Shown here: positions 28,839 to 36,745 of the stretch, one piece after another
Layout of the letters: each line of letters opens with the position of its first letter
Position numbering within the stretch: the stretch's first letter is position 1
DNA from: Rhodospirillaceae bacterium
GTDB taxonomy: Bacteria; Pseudomonadota; Alphaproteobacteria; Rhodospirillales; Rhodospirillaceae
Direction: 5' to 3'
Assembly (NCBI GenBank): GCA_004297485.1
Contig: SCTM01000145.1
Span: 1-64,000 of the forward strand
DNA: 64,000 nucleotides
The notes under the pieces: model-generated
What the model was told of the DNA's origin: nothing
The model's input: the letters and a program-made list of their open reading frames with translations, nothing else
Databases searched by the model: none
Made by a program: the position numbers and the translations under genes

Positions 28839-31800
28839 CCGCTCCTCGCCTAACCGGCATCACATACACCAAGGCCGCGCGCCTGAGTCAGGCGCGGGCC
28901 ATACGGCCGAAGGCGAGCGTGTGGGTCAGCGCCTCGGCCGGTTCGGGCAAGACCATGGTCCTGACCCGGCGCGTGCTCGCGCTGTTGCTGACGGGCACGC
29001 CCGCCAATCGCATCCTTTGCCTCACCTTCACCAAGGCAGCGGCGGCGGAAATGGCCAACCGCATCGCCGCGCAATTGTCCGGCTGGGTGACGGCGGACGA
29101 AAACGCGCTCATGGAAGACTTGGCACAACTGCTCCCCGACGGTCTGGATCGCGCCACGTTGAAACGCGCGCGCCGTCTGTTCGCCGAAGTTCTCGACGCG
29201 CCCGGCGGATTGCAGATATCGACGCTGCATGCGTTCTGTCAGTCGCTGCTGCGGCGGTTTCCCTTGGAGGCCGACGTCGCGCCCCACTTTGCCCTGATCG
29301 AGGAACGGGATGCGGACGAGGCCCTGGCGCGGGCACTGGAAGCGACCCTGGCGGAAGCCCGCGACGGCAGCGACCGCGAACTGGCCAAGGCCATGAAAGT
29401 CATTACCGATCGCGTGCACGAAACCAGCTTCAGCGATCTTATGACGGAGGTGCTGGCGGCGCGCGGGAGGATCGCGCGCCTGCTGGCGGCAACGCCGAAC
29501 GGCGTCGACGGCGTTACGGCGAAGATGGCCGCCTACCTTCGGGTTCCCGCCGGAGCGACACCCGATGACATTGTTACCGCCGCGAGCGGGGACAGCGCAT
29601 TTGCGCGCGTCGATCTTCGGCGCGCCGCCGATGCGCTGCAGGCCGGCTCCGAGACGGACCAGGAGCGGGCCGCCGTCATCGCGCGTTGGCTTGCCTCTGA
29701 CGTGACGACACGGGTGATTATGTTTGCGGCTTACGCGTCGGCGTTCCTCACCGCCAAGGATCAGCCGCGCAAGACACTCATCACCAAGGCTGCCGCGAAG
29801 ACCGCGCCCGATGCCATCGACATCCTGAGCCGGGAAGCCGCGCGGCTTGAGACACTTCAGGCCACGCGCAAATCGGCGGCCATTCTCCAGGCGAGTGCTG
29901 CGCTTCTGCGCATCGGCGGGTGCGTGCTCGCCCGCTACCGAAAGGAAAAAGCCGACCGCAACTGGCTCGACTACGACGACCTGATCCAAACCACGCGGCG
30001 ACTGCTCGAACGGCCTGGGCAAGCGGCATGGGTTTTGTACAAGCTGGACGGCGGCCTCGATCACGTTCTGGTGGACGAAGCCCAGGACACCAATCCGGAC
30101 CAATGGGCGATCCTGCGCGCCCTCACGACCGAATTTTTCGCCGGTGAAGGACGTCACGAGGACAAATCGCCCCGACCCCGCACGGTCTTCGCTGTCGGCG
30201 ACCGCAAGCAGTCCATCTACAGCTTCCAGGGCGCGGCACCTCGCGAGTTCGACGCCATGCGGCACCATATGGAATCGCAGGTGAAGGCGGCGGGGCGGGA
30301 TTGGGAAATGGTGCCCTTGAACGTCTCTTTCCGCTCCGTGACCGCGGTGCTGGATGCGGTCGACGCGGTGTTCGCCTTCGACAATGCACGACGCGGTGTG
30401 GCCGACACGGACGAGACCATCGCGCACTTGCCGTCGCGCGAAGGCCATGGCGGGCTGGTGGAAATCTGGCCGACTGTGGAACCGGCCGCACAGGACGACC
30501 CCCCGCCATGGAAACCGCCTGTGGAACGGGTCGCGGGCGACGTGCCGGAATTTCGTCTGGCCGGGCTCATCGCCAAGCGCATCAAGCTGATGGTCGACAC
30601 AGGCGAGAAACTGATCTCCAAGGATCGCCAGATCCGTCCCGGCGACATCATGGTGCTGGTGCGGCGGCGTACGGGCTTCGTGGAAGAACTGGTGCGTCGC
30701 CTGAAGCAGGCCAATATCGCTGTGGCCGGCGTGGACCGTATGGTACTGACGGAACAGCTGGCGGTCATGGACATGATGGCCCTGGGGCGATTCCTGCTTT
30801 TGCCCGCCGACGATCTAACCTTGGCGACGGTGTTGAAAAGCCCGCTGGTAGGTTTGAGCGAGGAGGAACTCTTCGCCCTCGCCCATGGCCGCGGCGACCG
30901 GACCCTGTGGGAAGTTCTCCGGGATCATGCCGGTGCGGACTCCCGGTTCGGTGTGGCGCACGGTTGGCTTGCGGACCTGCTGGCCCGCGCCGACTTTCTA
31001 ACCCCGACGGAATTGTTCGCCCATGTGCTCGTCACCAGTGATGGCCGGCGCAAGCTGCTGGCGCGCCTCGGCGAGGAAGCGGATGACCCCCTCGATGAAT
31101 TCCTGCGCCTGACCCTGGCCTATCAGGAGACTCATCCGCCGTCGCTGGAGGGCCTGCTGCATTGGCTTGAGCGCGGCGAAACTTCCATCAAGCGCGACCT
31201 CGACCAGACCGGTGCCGACGCCGTGCGCGTCGTGACCGTCCATGGCGCCAAAGGCCTGCAAGCACCGATCGTGTTTCTGCCTGACACAACCCAACCGCCG
31301 ACCACGCGCGGTCGTCTGCTCTGGACGGACGATGAGACACCGCTGATGTTGTGGGCGCCACGCAGCGATGACATGGACAATGCGTGCCGGACTTTGCGTG
31401 ACGCCGCCGATGCCGCCCGCGACGAGGAATATCGCCGCCTGTTGTACGTAGCCATGACCCGTGCCGAGGACCGGCTTTATGTATGCGGCTGGCATACCCG
31501 TAGACCGGCTTCGGCGGACAAAACCTGGTACGGCATGATCCGGGAGGGATTGACCGAGCGCGCGCAGATCATCACCGATCACGCGCTGGCGGCCGACAAG
31601 GATTTTCCCGAGGGCGATGTGCTGCGGCTGGAAAACGCGCAGACCGCATCCCCGGACAAAATCAGCGCCGCGCCGGTGGTTGCCGAGGTCATGCCGCTGC
31701 CCACATGGGCGCGACAAGCCGCACCGGAGGAAGAGACGCCGCCGCGACCCCTGGCGCCGTCCCAGGCGGTGCGCACCGACCCACCGGCGCTATCGCCCCT

Positions 31801-32326
31801 GGCCGATGGCGCGCAACGGTTTCAACGCGGCCTCATCATTCATCGCCTGCTGCAAAGCCTGCCGGAGATTCCGTTGGAACGTCGTCGCGACGCGGCCCAA
31901 GCCTTCGTCAGCCGCCCCACCTGGCGCCTGCCCCGCGAGGTCCAGCTTGCCGTTGTCGATGAAACCCTGGCCGTACTCGACGCACCAGAATTCACCCCCC
32001 TGTTCGCGCCGGGCTCGCGCGCCGAGGTGCCCATCTCCGGCCTGGTCCACGGCCATGCCGTCGCCGGACAGGTGGACCGCCTCGCCGTCACCGCCGACAC
32101 CGTGTGGATTGTCGACTACAAGACCAACCGGCCGCCGCCGCGCCAAGCGGAGAACGTGGACCCGGCCTATGTTTTCCAGATGGCCGTCTATCGCGCCGCA
32201 CTGACGGCGATCTACCCGCGCCACGCCATTCGCTGCGTACTGTTATGGACCGACGGGCCATTTACCTTGGAACTGCCGGCGGCGCAGATGGAAGTCACGT
32301 TTGCAAAACTTGATGGAAGTCTTTAG
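28835..32326 (+). CDS. addA: ATP-dependent helicase/nuclease AddA
   Basis: 1163 residues, UvrD/RecB superfamily 1A. Walker A is ASAGSGKTMVLTRRV at about residues 33-47, motif Ia FTKAAAAEM, and Walker B HVLVDEAQDTNPDQW. Then FAVGDRKQSIYSFQGA (motif III), VRVVTVHGAKGLQAP (motif V) and RRLLYVAMTRAEDRLYV (motif VI). The C-terminal nuclease domain has AGQVDRLAVTADTVWIVDYKTNR. All motors and nuclease motifs appear intact. It ends exactly at a dispersed repeat. In relatives trxA follows; here four accessory genes intervene. Confidence 0.96.
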   Translation: MTAPRLTGITYTKAARLSQARAIRPKASVWVSASAGSGKTMVLTRRVLALLLTGTPANRILCLTFTKAAAAEMANRIAAQLSGWVTADENALMEDLAQLLPDGLDRATLKRARRLFAEVLDAPGGLQISTLHAFCQSLLRRFPLEADVAPHFALIEERDADEALARALEATLAEARDGSDRELAKAMKVITDRVHETSFSDLMTEVLAARGRIARLLAATPNGVDGVTAKMAAYLRVPAGATPDDIVTAASGDSAFARVDLRRAADALQAGSETDQERAAVIARWLASDVTTRVIMFAAYASAFLTAKDQPRKTLITKAAAKTAPDAIDILSREAARLETLQATRKSAAILQASAALLRIGGCVLARYRKEKADRNWLDYDDLIQTTRRLLERPGQAAWVLYKLDGGLDHVLVDEAQDTNPDQWAILRALTTEFFAGEGRHEDKSPRPRTVFAVGDRKQSIYSFQGAAPREFDAMRHHMESQVKAAGRDWEMVPLNVSFRSVTAVLDAVDAVFAFDNARRGVADTDETIAHLPSREGHGGLVEIWPTVEPAAQDDPPPWKPPVERVAGDVPEFRLAGLIAKRIKLMVDTGEKLISKDRQIRPGDIMVLVRRRTGFVEELVRRLKQANIAVAGVDRMVLTEQLAVMDMMALGRFLLLPADDLTLATVLKSPLVGLSEEELFALAHGRGDRTLWEVLRDHAGADSRFGVAHGWLADLLARADFLTPTELFAHVLVTSDGRRKLLARLGEEADDPLDEFLRLTLAYQETHPPSLEGLLHWLERGETSIKRDLDQTGADAVRVVTVHGAKGLQAPIVFLPDTTQPPTTRGRLLWTDDETPLMLWAPRSDDMDNACRTLRDAADAARDEEYRRLLYVAMTRAEDRLYVCGWHTRRPASADKTWYGMIREGLTERAQIITDHALAADKDFPEGDVLRLENAQTASPDKISAAPVVAEVMPLPTWARQAAPEEETPPRPLAPSQAVRTDPPALSPLADGAQRFQRGLIIHRLLQSLPEIPLERRRDAAQAFVSRPTWRLPREVQLAVVDETLAVLDAPEFTPLFAPGSRAEVPISGLVHGHAVAGQVDRLAVTADTVWIVDYKTNRPPPRQAENVDPAYVFQMAVYRAALTAIYPRHAIRCVLLWTDGPFTLELPAAQMEVTFAKLDGSL

Positions 32327-32394
32327 CCCCCTCACCGCCTCGCGCGGCTCGGCACCCCCTCCCCATCGGGGAGAGGGTTGGGGTGAGGGGGAGA
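32327..32394 (+). repeat. CCCCTCACC-type dispersed repeat, copy 2
   Basis: Starts at the base after the addA stop. Terminal inverted repeats are CCCCCTCACC (32327-32336) and GGTGAGGGGG (32382-32391). It shares several blocks with 23397-23497 in the same orientation. It could act as a hairpin ending addA transcription, although no T-tract follows. Confidence 0.75.
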
Positions 32395-32429
32395 CGACTG
32401 CAACTTAAAGCGATTGCACTGAAGCGCCC

Positions 32430-33032
32430 ATGACAATTGACACTGTGTTGTTCGATATCGGCAACGTCCTTTTGCAATGGGACCGTCGCCGTCTCTATCG
32501 CAAGCTCATCGCCGATGAGCAGGCCATGGACCGCTTTCTGACGGACGTGTGCAGTCCGGAATGGAACGAGCAGCAGGACGCCGGCCGGCCCATCGCGGAA
32601 GCCAACGCGATCCTTTGTGCCCGCTTCCCCGAATACACGTCCCTCATCGAGGCATTTTACGCGCGGTTCGATGAGATGATCGGCGGCGAAATCGATGGCA
32701 TGGGCGCCGTTGTCGCCGACCTGACGGCCCGCAACGTGCCGCTCTACGGCCTGAGCAACTGGTGCGCCGAGACATTCCATCACGGGGCACAGTATGAGAT
32801 CGTACGGACGCTGAAGGACATTGTGGTTTCGGGCCGGGAAAAGGTGAAAAAGCCCGATCCCCGCATTTTCCGACTGACCATCGACCGTTTCCGCCTGAAC
32901 CCGGAACATACGTTGTTCGTGGACGACGTGGCGAGTAACGTGGCGGCGGGTGAGCGGTTGGGCCTGCGCGGTCATCTTTTCCGCGATGCCGACGATCTGC
33001 GGCGCGCACTGACCGCGCACGGTTTGTTATAG
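32430..33032 (+). CDS. HAD-superfamily hydrolase (HAD-IA)
   Basis: A 200-residue haloacid-dehalogenase-fold phosphatase. Motif I is LFDIGNVLLQWD with the nucleophile Asp, motif II is the Ser in YGLSNWC, motif III the Lys in KVKKPDPRIF, and motif IV FVDDVASNVAAGERLG. An alpha-helical cap lies between motifs I and II, giving the YihX/epoxide-hydrolase-N-like subtype. Substrates are usually small phosphate esters. It begins the accessory interval between addA and trxA. Its stop overlaps the first base of a palindromic repeat. Confidence 0.88.
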   Translation: MTIDTVLFDIGNVLLQWDRRRLYRKLIADEQAMDRFLTDVCSPEWNEQQDAGRPIAEANAILCARFPEYTSLIEAFYARFDEMIGGEIDGMGAVVADLTARNVPLYGLSNWCAETFHHGAQYEIVRTLKDIVVSGREKVKKPDPRIFRLTIDRFRLNPEHTLFVDDVASNVAAGERLGLRGHLFRDADDLRRALTAHGLL

Positions 33033-33081
33033 AGTATGTCCCGGAAAAGTGGTCTTCCGGTTTTCCGATTAGGACATACTC
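33032..33081. repeat. GGAAAAGTGG palindromic repeat, copy A
   Basis: A 50-nt imperfect palindrome: the left arm starts GAGTATGTCC and CCGGAAAAGTGG follows, the right arm has CCGGTTTTCCG and ends GGACATACTC. Same core as the elements at 45665-45762 and 48758-48807. It lies between the HAD gene and the Rieske gene, and an in-frame ATG inside it (33036) is not a real start. Confidence 0.9.
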
Positions 33082-33098
33082 AAGATATAAAGACATCC

Positions 33099-34175
33099 AT
33101 GACCGAGTCTGTTTCCTCCGAGTCCGCCGACGACACGACCGTCAAGGGCGTGATGCTGCGCGAGGCGTGGTACTACGCCCTGGCGGCCAACGAATTGCGG
33201 CGGCGCTCGACAGCACATCGCACTTTGCTGGGCGAGCCCATACTGATCGGGCGTGATGCCGCGGGCAAAGTGTTCGCCTTGCGTGATACCTGCCCCCATC
33301 GCGGCACGCTGTTATCGCGCGGTGCCTTCGACGGCCGCGAGGTGGAGTGCCCCTATCACGGCTGGCGTTTCGCCACCGACGGGCGCTGTACGGCGATTCC
33401 GTCCCAGACCGATACCCAGCGCCCGCAACCCGCCGATGTCCGCGCCAAGACATATGCGGTCGCCGAGCATCAGGGCAACGTGTGGGTGTATATGGGCGAC
33501 AAACGCGAATCTCTGCCGCCGGTTCCGGAAGTCCCGGCCCTGGGCAAGCGTTTCCAAATTCACGTGACCATGCGGTTTCCGTGCAATATCGATCTGGCGG
33601 TGATCGGTCTTATGGACCCGGCCCACGGCGCTTTCGTTCACCGCTCGGCCTTGTGGCGCGATCGCGCCAGCATTCATGAGAAACAAAAGCGCTTCTCTCC
33701 CGTGGCCGACCGACTGGGCTGGCGCATGGATCGCCATCGCGCCTCCAGCAACAGCCGCGCCTATGGACTGTTCCTCGGCGGCGCGCCGGAGACCGAAATC
33801 ACCTACACGCTGCCGTCTGTGCGCGTCGAGCACGCGACCACCGGGCGCTACGGTTATTGCGGCCTTACCGCCTGCACGCCCGTGACCGCCGACCTCACCG
33901 ACGTGCATCATGTGATGTACTGGGATGTGCCCGGCGGCGCGATGTGGCGCCCACTCATTCAACCAATCGCACGGCGGTTTCTGGATCAGGATCGTCGCGC
34001 GGTCATGGCCATGGCCGAGGGTCAGGCGTTCGCGCCGTCCACCATGCTGGTGCGCGACGCCGATACCCAGGCGCGCTGGTACTTCCAGCTGAAGCGGGAA
34101 TGGCTAGCGGCGGCGGCGGAAGACCGCGCGCCGCGCAATCCCATCGCGCCCGCGACCCTCACCTGGCGGAGTTGA
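33099..34175 (+). CDS. Rieske non-heme iron oxygenase, large subunit type
   Basis: 358 residues from the ATG at 33099. The Rieske [2Fe-2S] motif is complete: C65-P-H67 and C84-PY-H87. The catalytic domain has the mononuclear-iron region LMDPAHGAFVHRS (bridging Asp and two His). Size and layout resemble vanillate demethylase/oxygenase-like single-component alpha subunits. Such enzymes insert oxygen into or demethylate aromatic or polycyclic substrates and need a separate reductase, and none is encoded nearby. Convergent with the P450 gene, with 39 nt between stops. Confidence 0.92.
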   Translation: MTESVSSESADDTTVKGVMLREAWYYALAANELRRRSTAHRTLLGEPILIGRDAAGKVFALRDTCPHRGTLLSRGAFDGREVECPYHGWRFATDGRCTAIPSQTDTQRPQPADVRAKTYAVAEHQGNVWVYMGDKRESLPPVPEVPALGKRFQIHVTMRFPCNIDLAVIGLMDPAHGAFVHRSALWRDRASIHEKQKRFSPVADRLGWRMDRHRASSNSRAYGLFLGGAPETEITYTLPSVRVEHATTGRYGYCGLTACTPVTADLTDVHHVMYWDVPGGAMWRPLIQPIARRFLDQDRRAVMAMAEGQAFAPSTMLVRDADTQARWYFQLKREWLAAAAEDRAPRNPIAPATLTWRS

Positions 34176-34214
34176 AGAGGCCCAGGAGGGTGGAGTCGCG
34201 GCCGAGGCGCGGCC

Positions 34215-35441
34215 TCAGATCAGGTCGAAAGCGATGCGCAGTTTGTGCGGCCCATAGACGAGGAAGTGCGACACCCAGCTCGCCGCGTCCTCGCCGCCCA
34301 CGATCCGGAAGTTCCGCATCCGCTGCAGCAATGTGGTGAAGGCGATACGCAACTCGCCGCGCGACAGCTGGTTGCCGATGCAGAAATGCGGGCCCGCCCC
34401 AAAGGTAAGATGGGTACGGGTGTTGGAGCGGCCCAACTCCAGCGTATCCGGATTCGGGAACTGCGACGGGTCGCGATTGGCTCCGCCGAAACGTAGTACG
34501 ACAATCGCGCCTTTGGGGATATCCATGTCACCGATACGGATGTTGTTGAGCGCGCGGCGGTAGAGGCCCTGCACGGGCGCTTCGAGCCGCAACACCTCCT
34601 CGATGAAGTTCGGTATCCGCGATGGGTCGGCGCGCAACTGGTCCTCCATCCCCGGGGTGGTGATAAGGCGGTGCATGACACTGGTCATCGCGAGCGAGGT
34701 CGAGTCATTGCCCGCGACAAGCAGGATCAGCACCATCGACACCAGTTCGGGCATGGACATCTTGCGGCCGTTATCGTCGGCATGGACGAGGTCACTCAGC
34801 AGGCAGTCTCCGGGCTTCTTCAGGAACTGCTCGGCCTTCCCGGCGATGAACCGCTGCAACTCGCAGATGGCGCGCGTGATCTCCGCCTGCTGTTCCTCGG
34901 TGTTATGCGGCTCGCTTTCCTGGATGACGGCATCCGACCAGGACTTGAACCGGTCGATGTCATCGAGTTCGACGCCGAGCTGGTTGGCGATGACGTGGAT
35001 CGGCACCTTGGCCGCAAAATCAGCGTAGAAATCGCACGCGCCGCGACCGATAAACTGGTCAATCATGCCGTCGATAATGCTCTGGAGGTAGTCTTCCATC
35101 TTCTTGACACGCGAGGCGGTGAAGGCCTTGTCGACCAACGATCGGTGGAAGGTGTGCAGCGGCGGGTCCGCCACGGTGAGCGTGTTCACCGGCAGGAAGC
35201 CATGCTCCTCGTAAATCGCATCGATCTTCGGCTGGTAGGGTGCGTCCTTGACCAGCAGCAGGCCCGTCACGTTCGACAGATTGCCGGTGTCGGCCGCCCA
35301 TTTGCGGACTTCGTTGTAGCCAGTGACGATGTAATAGCCGCAGCTTTCGTCATAGTAGACAGGTCCCTGCTCGCGCACGGCGGTATATGCCGCGAACGGG
35401 CAACGCTGCACTTCCGGATCGATGAAGCTGACTTTTTCCAT
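34215..35441 (-). CDS. Cytochrome P450
   Basis: A 408-residue soluble bacterial P450. Heme loop FGAGPHFCIGNQLSRGEL with Cys ligand C354, the ExxR motif EEVLRLE, and I-helix LILLVAGNDST with the oxygen-activating acid/alcohol pair. The ATG at 35441 (MEKVSFID) has GAGG upstream and is preferred to a start 36 codons earlier. It needs a ferredoxin and reductase, not seen here. It lies 49 nt after the VOC gene, so the two are probably co-transcribed. Substrate unknown; a role in terpenoid, steroid or aromatic hydroxylation would fit the neighbouring Rieske oxygenase. Confidence 0.94.
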   Translation of the reverse strand: MEKVSFIDPEVQRCPFAAYTAVREQGPVYYDESCGYYIVTGYNEVRKWAADTGNLSNVTGLLLVKDAPYQPKIDAIYEEHGFLPVNTLTVADPPLHTFHRSLVDKAFTASRVKKMEDYLQSIIDGMIDQFIGRGACDFYADFAAKVPIHVIANQLGVELDDIDRFKSWSDAVIQESEPHNTEEQQAEITRAICELQRFIAGKAEQFLKKPGDCLLSDLVHADDNGRKMSMPELVSMVLILLVAGNDSTSLAMTSVMHRLITTPGMEDQLRADPSRIPNFIEEVLRLEAPVQGLYRRALNNIRIGDMDIPKGAIVVLRFGGANRDPSQFPNPDTLELGRSNTRTHLTFGAGPHFCIGNQLSRGELRIAFTTLLQRMRNFRIVGGEDAASWVSHFLVYGPHKLRIAFDLI

Positions 35442-35490
35442 CGCAATGGCCTCGCGGGCTAGCTGTTGGAGCGGGTGAAGTGTTGCCCTG

Positions 35491-36036
35491 TCAGAGCAGG
35501 GCGAGAATCTCGTCGAAATTGCGCCGGGGGTTGCGGCCGTCCCAGCCAAGATGGATTTCGCGCATCTTGGCGCAGGCGGCTTCGAACACGCGCGTGTCCT
35601 CGACCAGTTCGAGATAACAATCCATCAGCGCGCGTGTGTCGAGATAGCAGAAACGGCCGACGCCCGGCACGAACGCATCGTAACACCGCTCGGCCCCCGC
35701 CGTGATGTAATCGCTGTAAATGCCGTCGTAGCCGTCATGGGCCAACATGATGTGATGCAGCACCCCGCCCTTGGGAAACGGCCCGCCGCTTTCCAGCGCC
35801 TCGCTATAGGCCGACTTCCCGCCGCCGAGCTGCTGGACCACTTCGATATTCATGTCGCCCGAAAAGCCGTAGGCCAAGCGGAAGCGGATATGGGTCGGCT
35901 GGCCACGGTGAACCTGTTGCTCGGGCTCGTATTCGGCGTAGTAGAATGGCCCTGCCCCCGCCACGCCGGTCCAGTAATCAAGCGCGGACTCAAGGTCCGG
36001 CGTGACATAACCCATCTGGATCAACCTTCGCTTCAC
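35491..36036 (-). CDS. VOC (glyoxalase/dioxygenase-fold) protein
   Basis: 181 residues from the GTG at 36036, chosen for its GGAG ribosome-binding site and because MGYVTPDLESALDYW is the usual start of a VOC module. A candidate metal-binding His pair lies in GGVLHHIMLAHDGY, with a Glu in DCYLELVEDTR. The module resembles the Glyoxalase_4 type. VOC enzymes include isomerases, dioxygenases and lyases. It precedes the P450 gene in the same direction, and its product may act on the same pathway. The exact reaction cannot be assigned. Confidence 0.75.
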   Translation of the reverse strand: MKRRLIQMGYVTPDLESALDYWTGVAGAGPFYYAEYEPEQQVHRGQPTHIRFRLAYGFSGDMNIEVVQQLGGGKSAYSEALESGGPFPKGGVLHHIMLAHDGYDGIYSDYITAGAERCYDAFVPGVGRFCYLDTRALMDCYLELVEDTRVFEAACAKMREIHLGWDGRNPRRNFDEILALL

Positions 36037-36265
36037 GGCGCGTCTCCTCGGTTCAGTGGGCGCGGCGAAGCAAAGCACAGCGATCCGCCGCCGCCTAGAG
36101 AATATTCTTCTCCCGTACACGCTCCCGCAGTGCGGTGACTCGGCCTAAAGCGGCTGTTCTAGCATAGCCTGCCCCTTGCCTTGACGGTCCCCCATCGGCT
36201 CCCTAGATTCACCCCTCATCGCGCGAGCGGAATTTTGCAGTGCTCGCCAGAAAGGAACAATTTCC

Positions 36266-36580
36266 ATGAAACAGGTTTCCGACAAATCCTTCGAAGAGGA
36301 TGTCCTCAAGGCTGAGGGTCCGGTGTTGGTGGACTTCTGGGCGGAATGGTGCGGACCGTGTAAGCAGATCGCGCCGTCCTTGGAGGAAATCGCGAAAGAA
36401 CTCGGCGGCAAGCTCACGGTCGCCAAGGTCAACATCGACGACAATCCGCAGACCCCGACCCAGTACGGCGTGCGCGGCATCCCGACGCTCATGATTTTCA
36501 AGGACGGTCAGGTGGCCGCCATGAAGGTCGGCGCCTTGCCCAAGAGCAAGCTTCTGGAGTGGGTGCAGCAGTCGATCTAA
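36266..36580 (+). CDS. trxA: Thioredoxin 1
   Basis: 104-residue canonical thioredoxin. Redox motif WAEWCGPCK with C29 and C32, the buried Asp in LVDFWAEW, and the cis-Pro in [11 protein letters not shown]. In alphaproteobacteria trxA usually follows addA; here the HAD, Rieske, P450 and VOC genes separate them. An intrinsic terminator follows at 36627-36660. Confidence 0.97.
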   Translation: MKQVSDKSFEEDVLKAEGPVLVDFWAEWCGPCKQIAPSLEEIAKELGGKLTVAKVNIDDNPQTPTQYGVRGIPTLMIFKDGQVAAMKVGALPKSKLLEWVQQSI

Positions 36581-36626
36581 CCATTGCGCGAGCCGGAATA
36601 GCTTCGAGCCGATTCGACTACGAATG

Positions 36627-36660
36627 AAAGCCCCGGTGTGGTTCGCACCGGGGCTTTTTG
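36627..36660 (+). terminator. Intrinsic terminator of trxA
   Basis: Stem AAGCCCCGGTG / CACCGGGGCTT with a 5-nt TGGTT-like loop, followed by TTTTTG. Located 46 nt after the trxA stop. Confidence 0.94.
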
Positions 36661-36745
36661 CGTTTCTTAAGCTGTCGTGGTTAAACCCATTGGGTAAGAT
36701 TGGCGGATAATGCCGATCTGCGATGGGGTCCACGGGAGTTCTCAC

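Noticed and set aside
28850-30448. A 532-codon minus-strand open frame opposite addA
   Set aside because: Antisense shadow; addA helicase motifs are intact in the plus frame.
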